From AWTP1-13 sp039808585 (GTDB taxonomy: Bacteria > Pseudomonadota > Alphaproteobacteria > Rhizobiales > Hyphomicrobiaceae), in the NCBI GenBank assembly GCA_039808585.1, contig JBDHTJ010000010.1, forward strand, positions 1-52,934: DNA of 52,934 nucleotides, given 5' to 3'. Of the stretch, positions 16,916 through 23,889 are shown one piece after another. Made by a program: the position numbers and the translations under genes. How positions within the stretch are numbered: position 1 is the stretch's first letter; the number at the start of each line of letters is the position of its first letter. The notes below the pieces were generated by a model. The model had not been told where the DNA came from, searched no databases, and was given only the letters and a program-made list of their open reading frames with translations.

Positions 16916-17018
16916 GGCAAGTGGTTGCCGAGCCTCGAGGCCGGTGATTTCAGTGAAGAGAGCTGGTTCCCTCCCTCTCCACTGCGGAGCGGTGCGCCCC
17001 CCTCGCACCGCTCCTTTT
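16916..17018 (+). ncRNA. candidate stress-induced small RNA (about 100 nt)
   Basis: Seen: an EcfG promoter ends at 16910 and a perfect intrinsic terminator ends at 17018, with no start codon and ribosome-binding site between. The predicted transcript opens with a small hairpin, GGCAA (16916-16920) with TTGCC (16925-16929), then a GCCTCGAGGC palindrome (16932-16941). A C/U-rich stretch, TTCCCTCCCTCTCC (16967-16980), precedes the terminator. That stretch is complementary to Shine-Dalgarno sequences, as in many trans-acting regulators. Known parallel: the Caulobacter GSR small RNA GsrN also uses a C-rich region. Homology to GsrN is not claimed. It could instead be an attenuated leader of the gene at 17034. 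Confidence 0.55.
16986..17018 (+). terminator. intrinsic terminator of the candidate small RNA
   Basis: An 11-bp perfect stem, GGAGCGGTGCG (16986-16996) with CGCACCGCTCC (17004-17014), a 7-base loop, followed by TTTT (17015-17018). Confidence 0.88.
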
Positions 17019-17033
17019 CATGTGCGAGACCCC

Positions 17034-17396
17034 ATGGCCTCAGAGCCGGTACAATCCCCGTCCGCCACGCCGATGTCTCTCGCCCGGCGCCTGCTCACGC
17101 GCCTGGGGTCAATGGCAGCTCGGCCCATGGCATTTGCTATCGTAGGCGCATACGGCTCCGCCTGGGCGCTCTTCTCGCGGGAGAGTATCGGTTGGCATGG
17201 CTTCGCGACTTTGGCGACCTGGTTCGTCGCGCTTTTCATCCAGCGCGCCGAGCACCGTGACACGCAGGCGCTGCATGCGAAACTCGACGAGCTCTTGCGG
17301 GCGCAGTCTCGGGCCCGCAACGCGCTGACACATATAGACGCGGCAGAGCCCGAGGAGATCGAGGCGCATCGTGAGGTCGAGCGCCGCCGGGATTGA
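17034..17396 (+). CDS. low-affinity iron permease family protein (truncated-type)
   Basis: A 120-residue membrane protein with two hydrophobic segments (MAARPMAFAIVGAYGSAWAL and HGFATLATWFVALFIQRAEH). The RAEHRDTQALHAKLDELLRA tail is the hallmark of the Fe_permease (low-affinity iron permease) family; the usual NTQNRD motif is RAEHRD here. Bacterial members are small and their transport role is not well proven. The start is uncertain: the ATG at 17034 has a weak ribosome-binding site and an in-frame ATG at 17073 is possible. The start lies only 16 bases after a terminator, so read-through from the EcfG promoter may control it. It converges on the GTPase gene with a 3-base gap. Confidence 0.72.
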   Translation: MASEPVQSPSATPMSLARRLLTRLGSMAARPMAFAIVGAYGSAWALFSRESIGWHGFATLATWFVALFIQRAEHRDTQALHAKLDELLRAQSRARNALTHIDAAEPEEIEAHREVERRRD

Positions 17397-17399
17397 GCA

Positions 17400-18959
17400 T
17401 CAAGGTCCCTGGTCGGGCCGCAACACGTTCCGGGAGATGACACGGCCTGCATTCGCCGCCTGCGAAAGAACGGTGCGCCAGTTCCAACCACTCGCTGCCC
17501 GCAGGCAACGTTGCAGGCGAGATCGCTTCGCCTCCGGCAATGCATCGAGGACAGCGGCCCAAAGCGCGTCGATGTTGTAACGCTCGGTGTCGCTGCGCAC
17601 GGGGATGATGCGCTGGACAGGCAGCGCGAGATCATCCGCAATCGCCTCCATCGCTGCCCGGATGTTCTTCGCCTTGGTCGTCGAGGCGTTGACGAGATCG
17701 ATAGGCGGGCTCCATTCCGCGAAGGGGCGCATTCTGTCGATATGCGTAAGCGCGATGAGCAGAGGCGGCACGATCTGGCCCTTGTCGCGAAAGCTTGCCC
17801 GTAGCGCGTCGAGCGTCGCCCGGTCGAGCGCGCGCGCAGCCCGTGTCGCAGCCACCGTCCAGATGACCATGTCACTATTGCCGATTGCCCCAAGCAGCTC
17901 CGCCACCTCTTTCGGATCTGGATCGACACCGGGGGTATCGATGATCATCGCCTCCGGCAGTCCCTCGCGCGCAATGCGATACGCTGTGAATCGGTCCGTT
18001 GAGGGAAGCACGTCGACGATCGCATCGATGCTACCTGTGAGCGCATTGATCAGCGAGGATTTGCCGGCGCCGCTCTGCCCGGCCACGAGGATCCGGATCG
18101 GTTCTGCCGCTACCTCCGCCAGATGCACGCTGTCGCGTGCGGAAGCCTCCGTCACGTGTTGTGCCAGACGGGCACCGCTGACGCGCAGGCTGCCGCCGTA
18201 AAGATCGATCGCCGCTTTGCCCACTTCCTTGACGAAGGCTTCCGTGAGCCTTCGCGCTACGTGCTCCCGCCCCATGTCGTAAATTTGCCGCGTGTACCTC
18301 TCCCGCAGCTCCTGCGTGGCAGCCGAGATCGGGTTGACCAGGCGGATCAAGCGCCACAGGTCGTAGCCCTTCTCGATGATGGGGATGGCCGTGCGCCAGC
18401 CATAGATCCACATGATCTGCGCTACGGTGATGCGGTCGCCGAGAGGCAGGCTCGTCTCCGCGAAGTGCCGCAGCCCCGCACTTGCTTGTTCGATCACGGC
18501 GAACGCTTCAGGAAGCGTGAAGCGCAGCAGCGGGTCGCTGTGGTCGGGGTGCATACGCTTGGCGACGAGCGTCACCGTTTCGAGCCCGAGCCCCAGCAAC
18601 TCTTCACGACCCGCAAGCCTCGACGTATCCGCAGTTCGCGCCAATTCCAGAACGTCCTTCCAGGCTTCTTCCTGTCGGGCGTTCCAGATGACCTTTGGCA
18701 CATCCTCCGGCTTCGCCGTCTCCTGGGTCTCCGCCAGCGGCAGCATAATGCGCCGCAAGACCACGAACGCGATGCTGACGACGACAAACGTCGCAATGGC
18801 CCAGTAGATCACATAGCCGTTCTGCCAGAGCCAGAGCGAGCCGAGCGGCAGCAGGCTTAACGCCGGCAGTAATAGCGCAAGGCCGAGCAGAACGAGGTTG
18901 GGCACGCCTGATCGCTTGCTCGGAGTTTGCGGGGGTCGAGAGCCGCCTGCAGCGGTCAT
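17400..18959 (-). CDS. membrane-anchored GTPase
   Basis: A 519-residue protein. Two N-terminal transmembrane helices (about residues 20-70, PNLVLLGLALLLPALSLLPL then IYWAIATFVVVSIAFVV) are followed by a helical region of about 200 residues and a GTPase domain. G1 is VAGQSGAGKSSLINAL near 290, G3 is IDTPGVDPD near 335, and G4 is ALTHIDRM, in which Thr-His replaces the usual Asn/Thr-Lys. Its ATG overlaps the stop of the upstream GTPase gene (ATGA), so the pair is translationally coupled and probably acts as a complex. It resembles YfjP/Era-like bacterial GTPases of unknown substrate. Downstream it meets the iron permease gene end-on. Confidence 0.82.
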   Translation of the reverse strand: MTAAGGSRPPQTPSKRSGVPNLVLLGLALLLPALSLLPLGSLWLWQNGYVIYWAIATFVVVSIAFVVLRRIMLPLAETQETAKPEDVPKVIWNARQEEAWKDVLELARTADTSRLAGREELLGLGLETVTLVAKRMHPDHSDPLLRFTLPEAFAVIEQASAGLRHFAETSLPLGDRITVAQIMWIYGWRTAIPIIEKGYDLWRLIRLVNPISAATQELRERYTRQIYDMGREHVARRLTEAFVKEVGKAAIDLYGGSLRVSGARLAQHVTEASARDSVHLAEVAAEPIRILVAGQSGAGKSSLINALTGSIDAIVDVLPSTDRFTAYRIAREGLPEAMIIDTPGVDPDPKEVAELLGAIGNSDMVIWTVAATRAARALDRATLDALRASFRDKGQIVPPLLIALTHIDRMRPFAEWSPPIDLVNASTTKAKNIRAAMEAIADDLALPVQRIIPVRSDTERYNIDALWAAVLDALPEAKRSRLQRCLRAASGWNWRTVLSQAANAGRVISRNVLRPDQGP

Positions 18960-20137
18960 TGCCGCGCATCCTTCAGGGTTCCGGTTTCCAGATGGTGCTC
19001 CTTCGAGAACGCAAAGGCTTCCGACAGTGCGGTCTTGTATACGCGGGCAATCTCCTCTGCGCGCACCGAGCCCTGCCGACGCGTGAGATAGTAGGCGGCG
19101 GCCTTGCCCATCGCGAAAGTGGTGGCGAAGCTCGCGGCCGCGGCGGCGGCTGCACCAACTGTCTGCCCGTACACCGGCACCAATTTCACGAGCTGTCGCA
19201 CGCCAAAGCCTGAAGCGACGCGCAACAGCGTGCCGGCACCGAGCGCGCCCGCGAATTCCGCCATCGCCTTTCGATCCCACTCGCGGTCGAAGAGTTGCGC
19301 GACCTTGCGCAGCATCGCGGCCTGGACCATCGGCACCACGGCAACGCCCGCCACCGGCACCGCGTCGCTCGCGCCCGCCGCCAAGGCATAGCCCATGATG
19401 TAGGGATCGGCCGCCTTCGAAGACGCTTTTCCCTCCCCGGTCGGAAGCTCCGCAAGGACGGCGCTGACGGCGGCGGGTGCCGCCGCCACCAACGCTTCAA
19501 TCAGCACCGAGCGACCATAGTCCGCGGGCTCAAGGCCGTCCGAGGGAAGCGTGAAATCGATCGGCACGAAATGCAGCGCCGCACCGCCTTCGAGATCCTT
19601 GAACAGAGAGCACTGGAAATCCAGCGCCCGCCGGAGCGGATGTTCGTTGTCGCGTGAAGGCGCGCCATCGAAGGGGTAGGGAAGCGCGTGGCTCTCGCCC
19701 GTGCGGTAAAGCTCGTGCAGGCTCGTTTGCGCCACCACGATTGGCCATTCCGGATGCCGCTTGCGCACTGCCCGCAATACAGACAGCACGGGCTGCTGCT
19801 CCATGTCGGCCACCTTCATCACGGCCAGCACGAGGTGCGAACGATCCTCGCAGAAGGCGATGTCGGCCTCGGGTGCGTACCCCACCTCGCCGACGCCACG
19901 CGTGTCGAGAAAGCGGATGATGGGCGCTTCCTTCGGGAAGTCGAACACGCGCGATGTCTTGGTGCAGGCCTCGAATCCCTGGCCGACCTCGGCCTCGGTG
20001 GAGCGCGTCAGCGTCCGGACGATCGAACTCTTCCCGCTCTGCACTTTGCCGACCAGCCAGACGACCGGGGCAAAGGCGCGGGCACGGGCAGCAATGTCGT
20101 CGGCGCGCTGGGCGCCTTGTTGCGGTTCATCTTGCAT
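18956..20137 (-). CDS. GTPase with C-terminal DUF697 (YcjF-like) domain
   Basis: A 393-residue protein. The GTPase domain starts with WLVGKVQSGKSSIVRTL (G1, about residues 25-42), G3 is LDTRGVGE near 83, and the G4 position reads AQTSLHE, which departs from NKxD. Residues about 230-370 form a DUF697 domain with Ala/Gly-rich membrane-associated helices (VPVAGVAVVPMVQAAMLRKV and LVKLVPVYGQTVGAA). DUF697 occurs in stress proteins such as YcjF. The ATG at 20137 follows GAGGCGAA; longer in-frame extensions look non-coding. It overlaps the next GTPase gene by four bases. Function unknown; envelope or membrane stress is a guess. Confidence 0.83.
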   Translation of the reverse strand: MQDEPQQGAQRADDIAARARAFAPVVWLVGKVQSGKSSIVRTLTRSTEAEVGQGFEACTKTSRVFDFPKEAPIIRFLDTRGVGEVGYAPEADIAFCEDRSHLVLAVMKVADMEQQPVLSVLRAVRKRHPEWPIVVAQTSLHELYRTGESHALPYPFDGAPSRDNEHPLRRALDFQCSLFKDLEGGAALHFVPIDFTLPSDGLEPADYGRSVLIEALVAAAPAAVSAVLAELPTGEGKASSKAADPYIMGYALAAGASDAVPVAGVAVVPMVQAAMLRKVAQLFDREWDRKAMAEFAGALGAGTLLRVASGFGVRQLVKLVPVYGQTVGAAAAAAASFATTFAMGKAAAYYLTRRQGSVRAEEIARVYKTALSEAFAFSKEHHLETGTLKDARQ

Positions 20138-20226
20138 TTCGCCTCGGCAGCTTCGACGGCCTCCATATAAATAGGAAACCGCTGGCCTAGGCCAAGGTTC
20201 TCGGCAAAACGTCAAAATGAAGCGGC

Positions 20227-20598
20227 TTACAGCCCTTCCCTCTGTGCCAGCACCTCGTTCAAGGCCTGTTCCACAGTCTCGAGCAGGTAGGGCTTGCGCA
20301 AGTGCGCCGCGGCCGGGAAGGCGTCCACCACTGGGTGCGTTTCGTAGCCGGTCGCGAAGACGAAGGGGATCCCACGTTCCTCGAGCGCCAATGCGACGGG
20401 ACCCACGCTCTCACCCGCGATGGAGATGTCGAGCAGGGCTGCATCGAAATCGAGCCGGCTGGCGCTCTCTATCGCGCCCGGCAGCCGACATTCGGCCGCC
20501 ACCACGCTGCACCCGAGCTCGGACAAGCCTTCCTGCAATGACAGTAGCAACAACGGCTCGTCCTCCACCAGAAGAAGACGCTTTGCTTGCAGACACAT
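20227..20598 (-). CDS. single-domain response regulator with FATGY motif
   Basis: A 123-residue receiver-only protein. LLLVEDEPLLLL holds the acidic pair (about residues 11-14), LLDISIAGES the phospho-acceptor Asp (about 57), FVFATGYETHP the switch region and LRKPY the Lys. FATGY is the signature of the FAT GUY receivers, known in Sphingomonas (SdrG) and relatives as part of the phosphorelay feeding PhyR. AAAGGGG lies before the ATG. It is 89 bases from the DUF697 GTPase. A GSR role is established for the family and inferred for this gene; no partner histidine kinase lies in the window. Confidence 0.9.
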   Translation of the reverse strand: MCLQAKRLLLVEDEPLLLLSLQEGLSELGCSVVAAECRLPGAIESASRLDFDAALLDISIAGESVGPVALALEERGIPFVFATGYETHPVVDAFPAAAHLRKPYLLETVEQALNEVLAQREGL

Positions 20599-20893
20599 GG
20601 TGCCCCTTTGGCAAACGGGTTGGACAAAAATGCCAATTTCTAACCGGCTGGATCGCAGCGCTGAGATGCAAGTTCAACCAAAAGGCTAACATCTCGGAAT
20701 TCAGGAGCAAGTTCATCCTCGGGCCAAAATCAGACAACGCCCAATGCTTTGCCGTTCCCACTGCTCAAGCTCGAGCAAAATCTCAAAGTTCGAGGGGGAA
20801 CCAATTGCTCGTCGCCTGCATTAGTTCGCTATGCCAGCGGATTTCCCTCAATTCGCTGCAGCGGCCCGTCGCGATCCCCCCGACATTGGCCGC

Positions 20894-20940
20894 GGCAAGA
20901 GCGGCGTTAAGGCCTTCTCCCCTGGGCTGCCGCTCTTGCC
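20894..20940. repeat. 12-bp inverted repeat, possible terminator
   Basis: Perfect 12-bp arms separated by 23 bases. The plus side is followed by CTTTCCAGCTTTTC, so it may insulate the next stress promoter from upstream transcription. Confidence 0.4.
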
Positions 20941-20963
20941 CTTTCCAGCTTTTCTGCCCGGTC

Positions 20964-20988
20964 GGAACAAGCCGGCAACAACCACGTT
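20964..20988 (+). promoter_or_regulatory. EcfG-type promoter of a 36-residue membrane protein
   Basis: GGAAC at 20964-20968, a 16-base spacer, CGTT at 20985-20988. The ATG at 21020 is about 25 bases downstream of the expected start. Confidence 0.75.
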
Positions 20989-21019
20989 TGCCGGCAAGTA
21001 CTCAGCACGGAGTAATGGG

Positions 21020-21130
21020 ATGTGGGGCTTGGTGTGGGACGAGGTGCGGGAGGTTGCATGGCTAGCGTCTCTTATTGCAGCGCTTTCCGTTCTTGGCATG
21101 GGTGTGGCGCTGGCGCTCGTCGTCACGTGA
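21020..21130 (+). CDS. 36-residue membrane microprotein
   Basis: A short ORF, MWGLVWDEVREVAWLASLIA then a hydrophobic helix ending ALALVVT. One transmembrane helix with a Trp-rich amphipathic N-terminus. GGAG lies nine bases before the ATG. The main support is the well-placed EcfG promoter, since nothing else on this strand could use it before the next promoter at 21170. No family is recognised. Confidence 0.6.
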   Translation: MWGLVWDEVREVAWLASLIAALSVLGMGVALALVVT

Positions 21131-21169
21131 CCCTCTCCGCACATTGACGCTCCATCAAGCGTAGACACG

Positions 21170-21194
21170 GGAACGAAGCGCCCGGCCCTTCGTT
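21170..21194 (+). promoter_or_regulatory. EcfG-type promoter of the PhnA-like membrane protein
   Basis: GGAAC at 21170-21174, a 16-base spacer, CGTT at 21191-21194, 58 bases before the ATG at 21253. Confidence 0.76.
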
Positions 21195-21252
21195 GTGCGC
21201 GCGACGGCGTAAATCAGCTGTCTGACGATCACAACCCGGGAGTACGGCTTCA

Positions 21253-22191
21253 ATGACTGTCATCAGCAGTGCGACAGGGAGCGCCGCGACGGCGGAGCGC
21301 CCCGCATCTTCCAGTTTCGTGGAATGGGGAGCAATCATCGCCGGAGCCGTTCTCGCGGCATCGATTTCTCTTGTGCTCATCACCTTCGGGACAGCCTTGG
21401 GGTTGTCAATGACCTCGGCTTGGCCGGACTCGGGCGCGTCGTCTAAGTGGACTTTGTCCCTCGCCGCGTTCTGGGTGCTGGCGCAGCAGATCGGCGCCTT
21501 CCTCGCCGGTGGCTATGTCGCCGGTCGCATGCGGCAGCGGCCTGAACTGCGCTCGAACGAAACCGAGTTCCGCGATGGTATTCACGGTGGCCTTGTCTGG
21601 GCGGTAGGTGTCGCGATCGGCGCGATGTTGGCAGCCTCGGCAGCATCGACCGTCGCTCGCGTTGGTGCCGAGGCCGGCCGTGCCGCGGTAAGCACCGCAT
21701 CCCAGAATGCAGGCCAGATGGCCTATTTCGCTGACATGATGTTGCGCCCGAACACCGCAACGCCGCAGCAGGGCCAACCCAACCAGCCCGCAGGTGCGCA
21801 GCCGCCTCCTGCGCAGGCACAGCCCATCCCGCAGGAAACGCGTGCCGAGATTGGACGCGTTCTAACCCGTGCGGCCGTCAATCGAGAACTGAGCCAGAAC
21901 GATCGCAACTACTTGGCATCCCTCGTGGCCCAGCGCACCGGTCTCAGCCAGGACGAGGCTCAGCGCCGCGTAACCGATACCTTTAACGAGATGGAGCGCA
22001 CCGTTCGTGACGCGGCCGACAAGGCGCGGCATGCCGCAGCTCTGGGCGGGTTCATAACAGCAGCCAGCATCGTGATCGGCTTTGCCGCAGCATGGTGGGG
22101 CGCAATCCGGGGCGGCCACCACCGGGACAACAACTTTGCCCACACGGGCCTCTATCTCAGGTCCAGGCGTGTTCAGGAGTTTGAGCAGTGA
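21253..22191 (+). CDS. multi-pass membrane protein, 'PhnA-like' family
   Basis: A 312-residue protein. Hydrophobic segments lie at about residues 25-50 (WGAIIAGAVLAASISLVLIT), 70-92, 112-135 and 265-287 (GFITAASIVIGFAAAWWGAI). Between the third and fourth is a Pro/Gln-rich linker (about 165-200) and a helical soluble part (205-260). Such proteins are annotated PhnA-like in Hyphomicrobiales, but nothing here suggests phosphonate metabolism. GGGAG precedes the ATG. Its own EcfG promoter makes it a stress gene. It is coupled by a GTGA overlap to a 27-residue ORF. Function unknown. Confidence 0.8.
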   Translation: MTVISSATGSAATAERPASSSFVEWGAIIAGAVLAASISLVLITFGTALGLSMTSAWPDSGASSKWTLSLAAFWVLAQQIGAFLAGGYVAGRMRQRPELRSNETEFRDGIHGGLVWAVGVAIGAMLAASAASTVARVGAEAGRAAVSTASQNAGQMAYFADMMLRPNTATPQQGQPNQPAGAQPPPAQAQPIPQETRAEIGRVLTRAAVNRELSQNDRNYLASLVAQRTGLSQDEAQRRVTDTFNEMERTVRDAADKARHAAALGGFITAASIVIGFAAAWWGAIRGGHHRDNNFAHTGLYLRSRRVQEFEQ

Positions 22192-22271
22192 TACGCGATC
22201 TCGTCCTGTGGCTGGCTGGTGTGCCGATATTCGTGATCATCCTGTTGCATCTCTTCGGAGCGCTGCACTAG
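22188..22271 (+). CDS. 27-residue membrane microprotein
   Basis: A short ORF, GTG start, sequence MIRDLVLWLAGVPIFVIILL then HLFGALH: a single transmembrane helix. The GTG overlaps the TGA of the preceding gene (GTGA), and a strong terminator follows within 20 bases, so it is the last gene of a two-gene stress transcript. Similar 25-30 residue hydrophobic proteins occur in related genomes, but I cannot name the family. Confidence 0.6.
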   Translation: MIRDLVLWLAGVPIFVIILLHLFGALH

Positions 22272-22290
22272 ACCAAGCGAAATCAAAAAA

Positions 22291-22311
22291 GGCCGGAGCA
22301 TCGCTCCGGCC
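22291..22311. terminator. bidirectional intrinsic terminator
   Basis: A 9-bp perfect stem, GGCCGGAGC (22291-22299) with GCTCCGGCC (22303-22311), and a 3-base loop. On the minus strand six U follow (AAAAAA at 22285-22290), ending the CsbD transcript; on the plus strand TTCTCGTT follows, ending the membrane protein transcript. Confidence 0.88.
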
Positions 22312-22334
22312 TTCTCGTTGAGAACAGGCTATCG

Positions 22335-22535
22335 TCAGCTCAGGCGATTGAACCAGTTGTCGACTTCGCTCTTTACCTGGTCCTTCGTATAGCCGTAGCG
22401 GGCCTGGATCTTGCCCTCGAGTTGCTCACGATTGCCGTCGATCTGGGTGATGTCGTCGTCGGTCAGCTTGCCCCACTGCTCCTTCACCTTGCCCGTCATC
22501 TGTTTCCAGTTGCCCTGCACGCGATCCCAATTCAT
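22335..22535 (-). CDS. CsbD-family stress protein
   Basis: A 66-residue soluble protein with the full CsbD pattern: MNWDRVQGNWKQMTGKVKEQ, then WGKLTDDD, REQLEGKIQARYGYTKDQ and a terminal helix VDNWFNRLS. CsbD proteins are abundant general stress proteins (sigma-B controlled in Bacillus, EcfG controlled in alphaproteobacteria) without a known activity. GGAG lies seven bases before the ATG at 22535. It has an EcfG promoter upstream and a strong terminator downstream: a single-gene unit. Confidence 0.95.
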   Translation of the reverse strand: MNWDRVQGNWKQMTGKVKEQWGKLTDDDITQIDGNREQLEGKIQARYGYTKDQVKSEVDNWFNRLS

Positions 22536-22603
22536 GGCATTCTCCATCACTGCTTCAGCTGAAACGTTGGAAGTGGAAACCCGACTTGAGGTCTCGGCTC
22601 ATT

Positions 22604-22628
22604 AACGCCACAGCCGTCGGTGCGTTCC
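22604..22628 (-). promoter_or_regulatory. EcfG-type promoter of the CsbD gene
   Basis: Minus strand: GGAAC at 22628-22624, a 16-base spacer, CGTT at 22607-22604. About 60 bases of leader precede the ATG at 22535. Confidence 0.8.
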
Positions 22629-22714
22629 ACTGACGCTGCCGTCTGCACTCGATGCTTCCTCGGAACCTCGTCGCGCTCCTGGGCTTTTTCGCAAAATGCA
22701 TCACGGAGACGATT

Positions 22715-23119
22715 ATGAGCGCAGCGTGGAGATTGGAGATGCTGGCGGCCGCGGCGATGCTTTTCGCGCATGCCGCTTCTGCGCAAACCGTCACGCCGCA
22801 GAGAACGGACGCGCCCCCGCAGGCCGGGCGTCAACCGCCAGCGCATGCGTCCAACCACAGCCTTCCCGATAAAGCGTCGCTCATGGGGCTCGACGTGTTC
22901 TCCCTCGATCAAACGCGCGTTGGCCAGATTGAAAAGGTCGTGTCTACGCCCGAGGGCCAGGTCGAAGCGGTTTACGTCAAGACCGGCGGCTTCCTTGGCA
23001 TAGGCGGGAAGCTTGTGTCGGTGCCTGCCGACAAGCTCTCTATGCGGGGCAAGATCGTTCAGCTTTCGCTCAGCTCGGAAGAGCTGAACAGGCTGCCGGA
23101 AGCGAAGGACGGATCCTGA
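22715..23119 (+). CDS. exported PRC-barrel domain protein
   Basis: A 134-residue protein. The N-terminus MSAAWRLEMLAAAAMLFAHA ending ASAQ is a signal peptide. A Pro/Gln-rich linker is followed by a PRC-barrel (about residues 55-125: ASLMGLDVFSLDQTRVGQIE, then VYVKTGGFLGIGGKLVSVP). PRC-barrels bind partners in photosynthesis, RNA processing and stress. GGAG lies six bases before the ATG. The only EcfG-like site in front (GGAAC 22662-22666, N16, GCTT) lacks the conserved GTT, so control is unclear. The domain is paralogous to that of the gene at 29949-30488 (both share GGFLGIG). Confidence 0.82.
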   Translation: MSAAWRLEMLAAAAMLFAHAASAQTVTPQRTDAPPQAGRQPPAHASNHSLPDKASLMGLDVFSLDQTRVGQIEKVVSTPEGQVEAVYVKTGGFLGIGGKLVSVPADKLSMRGKIVQLSLSSEELNRLPEAKDGS

Positions 23120-23150
23120 TCCGCCGAAGCATGGTCCGCCTAAGGACAGT

Positions 23151-23175
23151 GGAACCATCGCAAGCTCTGCCGGTT
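23151..23175 (+). promoter_or_regulatory. possible EcfG-type promoter (GGTT variant)
   Basis: GGAAC at 23151-23155, a 16-base spacer, GGTT at 23172-23175. It is 39 bases before the GTG of a 24-residue ORF that is followed closely by the UdgX gene. The first -10 base differs from consensus. Confidence 0.5.
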
Positions 23176-23213
23176 GATGGCAAAACCTCAACCGTTGTCA
23201 CGTGGAGAGTGTC

Positions 23214-23288
23214 GTGGACAGCATTATCTACCTTGTCGGGCTCGTCGTAATCGTGATGTTCATCCTCGGTGCGCTCGGCTTGCGCTGA
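23214..23288 (+). CDS. 24-residue membrane microprotein upstream of udgX
   Basis: A short ORF with GTG start: MDSIIYLVGLVVIVMFILGA then LGLR, a single hydrophobic helix with a terminal Arg. GGAGAGTGTC gives a reasonable ribosome-binding site. It stops seven bases before the UdgX ATG and so probably shares its transcript. Similar tiny proteins with the MD-x-I-x-YLVGLVV pattern seem to occur in other Hyphomicrobiales; no function is known. Confidence 0.55.
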   Translation: MDSIIYLVGLVVIVMFILGALGLR

Positions 23289-23295
23289 CAAGGAC

Positions 23296-23889
23296 ATGAT
23301 AGGAACGCTGCCGCGCTCGCTGGAAGAACTCAACGCGCTGATCGTTGCATCCCCGCCCTTCGTTCCGGGAAGCTCGCGCGCTGTTCTCGGTGAGGGCCCT
23401 GTGGGGGCGGCGTTTGCGTTGGTCGGCGAACAACCGGGCGACTGGGAGGACGTCGAGGGCAAGCCTTTTGTGGGGCCTGCCGGCAAAATCCTCTCCAAGG
23501 CTTTGCAGAAAGCCGGCATCGAGCGCGGCAGCTGCTATGTCACCAACGCGGTCAAGCACTTCAAGTATCAGCAGCGCGGCAAGCGGCGCATTCACCAGAG
23601 GCCGACGCAGGGCGAGGTTCGCCACTATCGCTGGTGGCTGGAGCTCGAGCTTTGTTTCGTCAGTCCGCGTGTCGTGGTTGCCATGGGCCGGACGGCTGCC
23701 TCGGCCCTGCTCGATCGCGCGGTCTCCATAAAGGAAGTGCGCGGGCCACTGATGCTCGCCGAGCGGCGTGGCTTCGTCACGGTGCATCCATCCTCGTTGC
23801 TCCGCCAGGTGTCCGCGGAGGAGCGGGCCATCGCCTACGATGCCTTCGTCAAGGATCTGCAGCAGGTGCGCCAGATGGCGGCGCAGTGA
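23296..23889 (+). CDS. udgX: UdgX-type uracil-DNA glycosylase
   Basis: A 197-residue member of the uracil-DNA glycosylase superfamily. Motif A is VGEQPGDWEDVEGKPFVGPA (about residues 43-62), YVTNAVKHFKY follows, and motif B is VHPSSLLR. The KRRIH loop (residues 96-100) is diagnostic of UdgX, which removes uracil and stays covalently bound to the abasic site through that His. Odd: the N-terminal CxxC and the ACRPWL-type Cys expected for the Fe-S cluster are not seen; the matching regions read VASPPFVPG and HYRWWLELEL. The 3' end overlaps the convergent topoisomerase gene by 41 bases. The AAGGA site is unusually close to the ATG. Confidence 0.86.
   Translation: MIGTLPRSLEELNALIVASPPFVPGSSRAVLGEGPVGAAFALVGEQPGDWEDVEGKPFVGPAGKILSKALQKAGIERGSCYVTNAVKHFKYQQRGKRRIHQRPTQGEVRHYRWWLELELCFVSPRVVVAMGRTAASALLDRAVSIKEVRGPLMLAERRGFVTVHPSSLLRQVSAEERAIAYDAFVKDLQQVRQMAAQ

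Larger units (their letters stand above)
16627..17033 (+). other. 407-base gene-free region with promoter and two hairpins
   Basis: No convincing protein gene. It contains a terminator-like hairpin at 16813-16850, an EcfG promoter at 16886-16910 and a second strong terminator at 16986-17018. The last two bracket the candidate small RNA described separately. The first 190 bases hold nothing else that I recognise. Confidence 0.6.
20599..21019. other. 421-base intergenic region
   Basis: No protein gene supported. It holds the divergent upstream regions of a response regulator gene (minus) and a 36-residue membrane protein gene (plus). A 12-bp inverted repeat, GGCAAGAGCGGC (20894-20905) with GCCGCTCTTGCC (20929-20940), lies just before the EcfG promoter at 20964-20988. 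The stretch 20640-20890 shows nothing I can name. Confidence 0.5.

Noticed and set aside
22662..22686. GGAAC-N16-GCTT before the PRC-barrel gene at 22715
   Set aside because: The -10 does not keep GTT; too weak to call.
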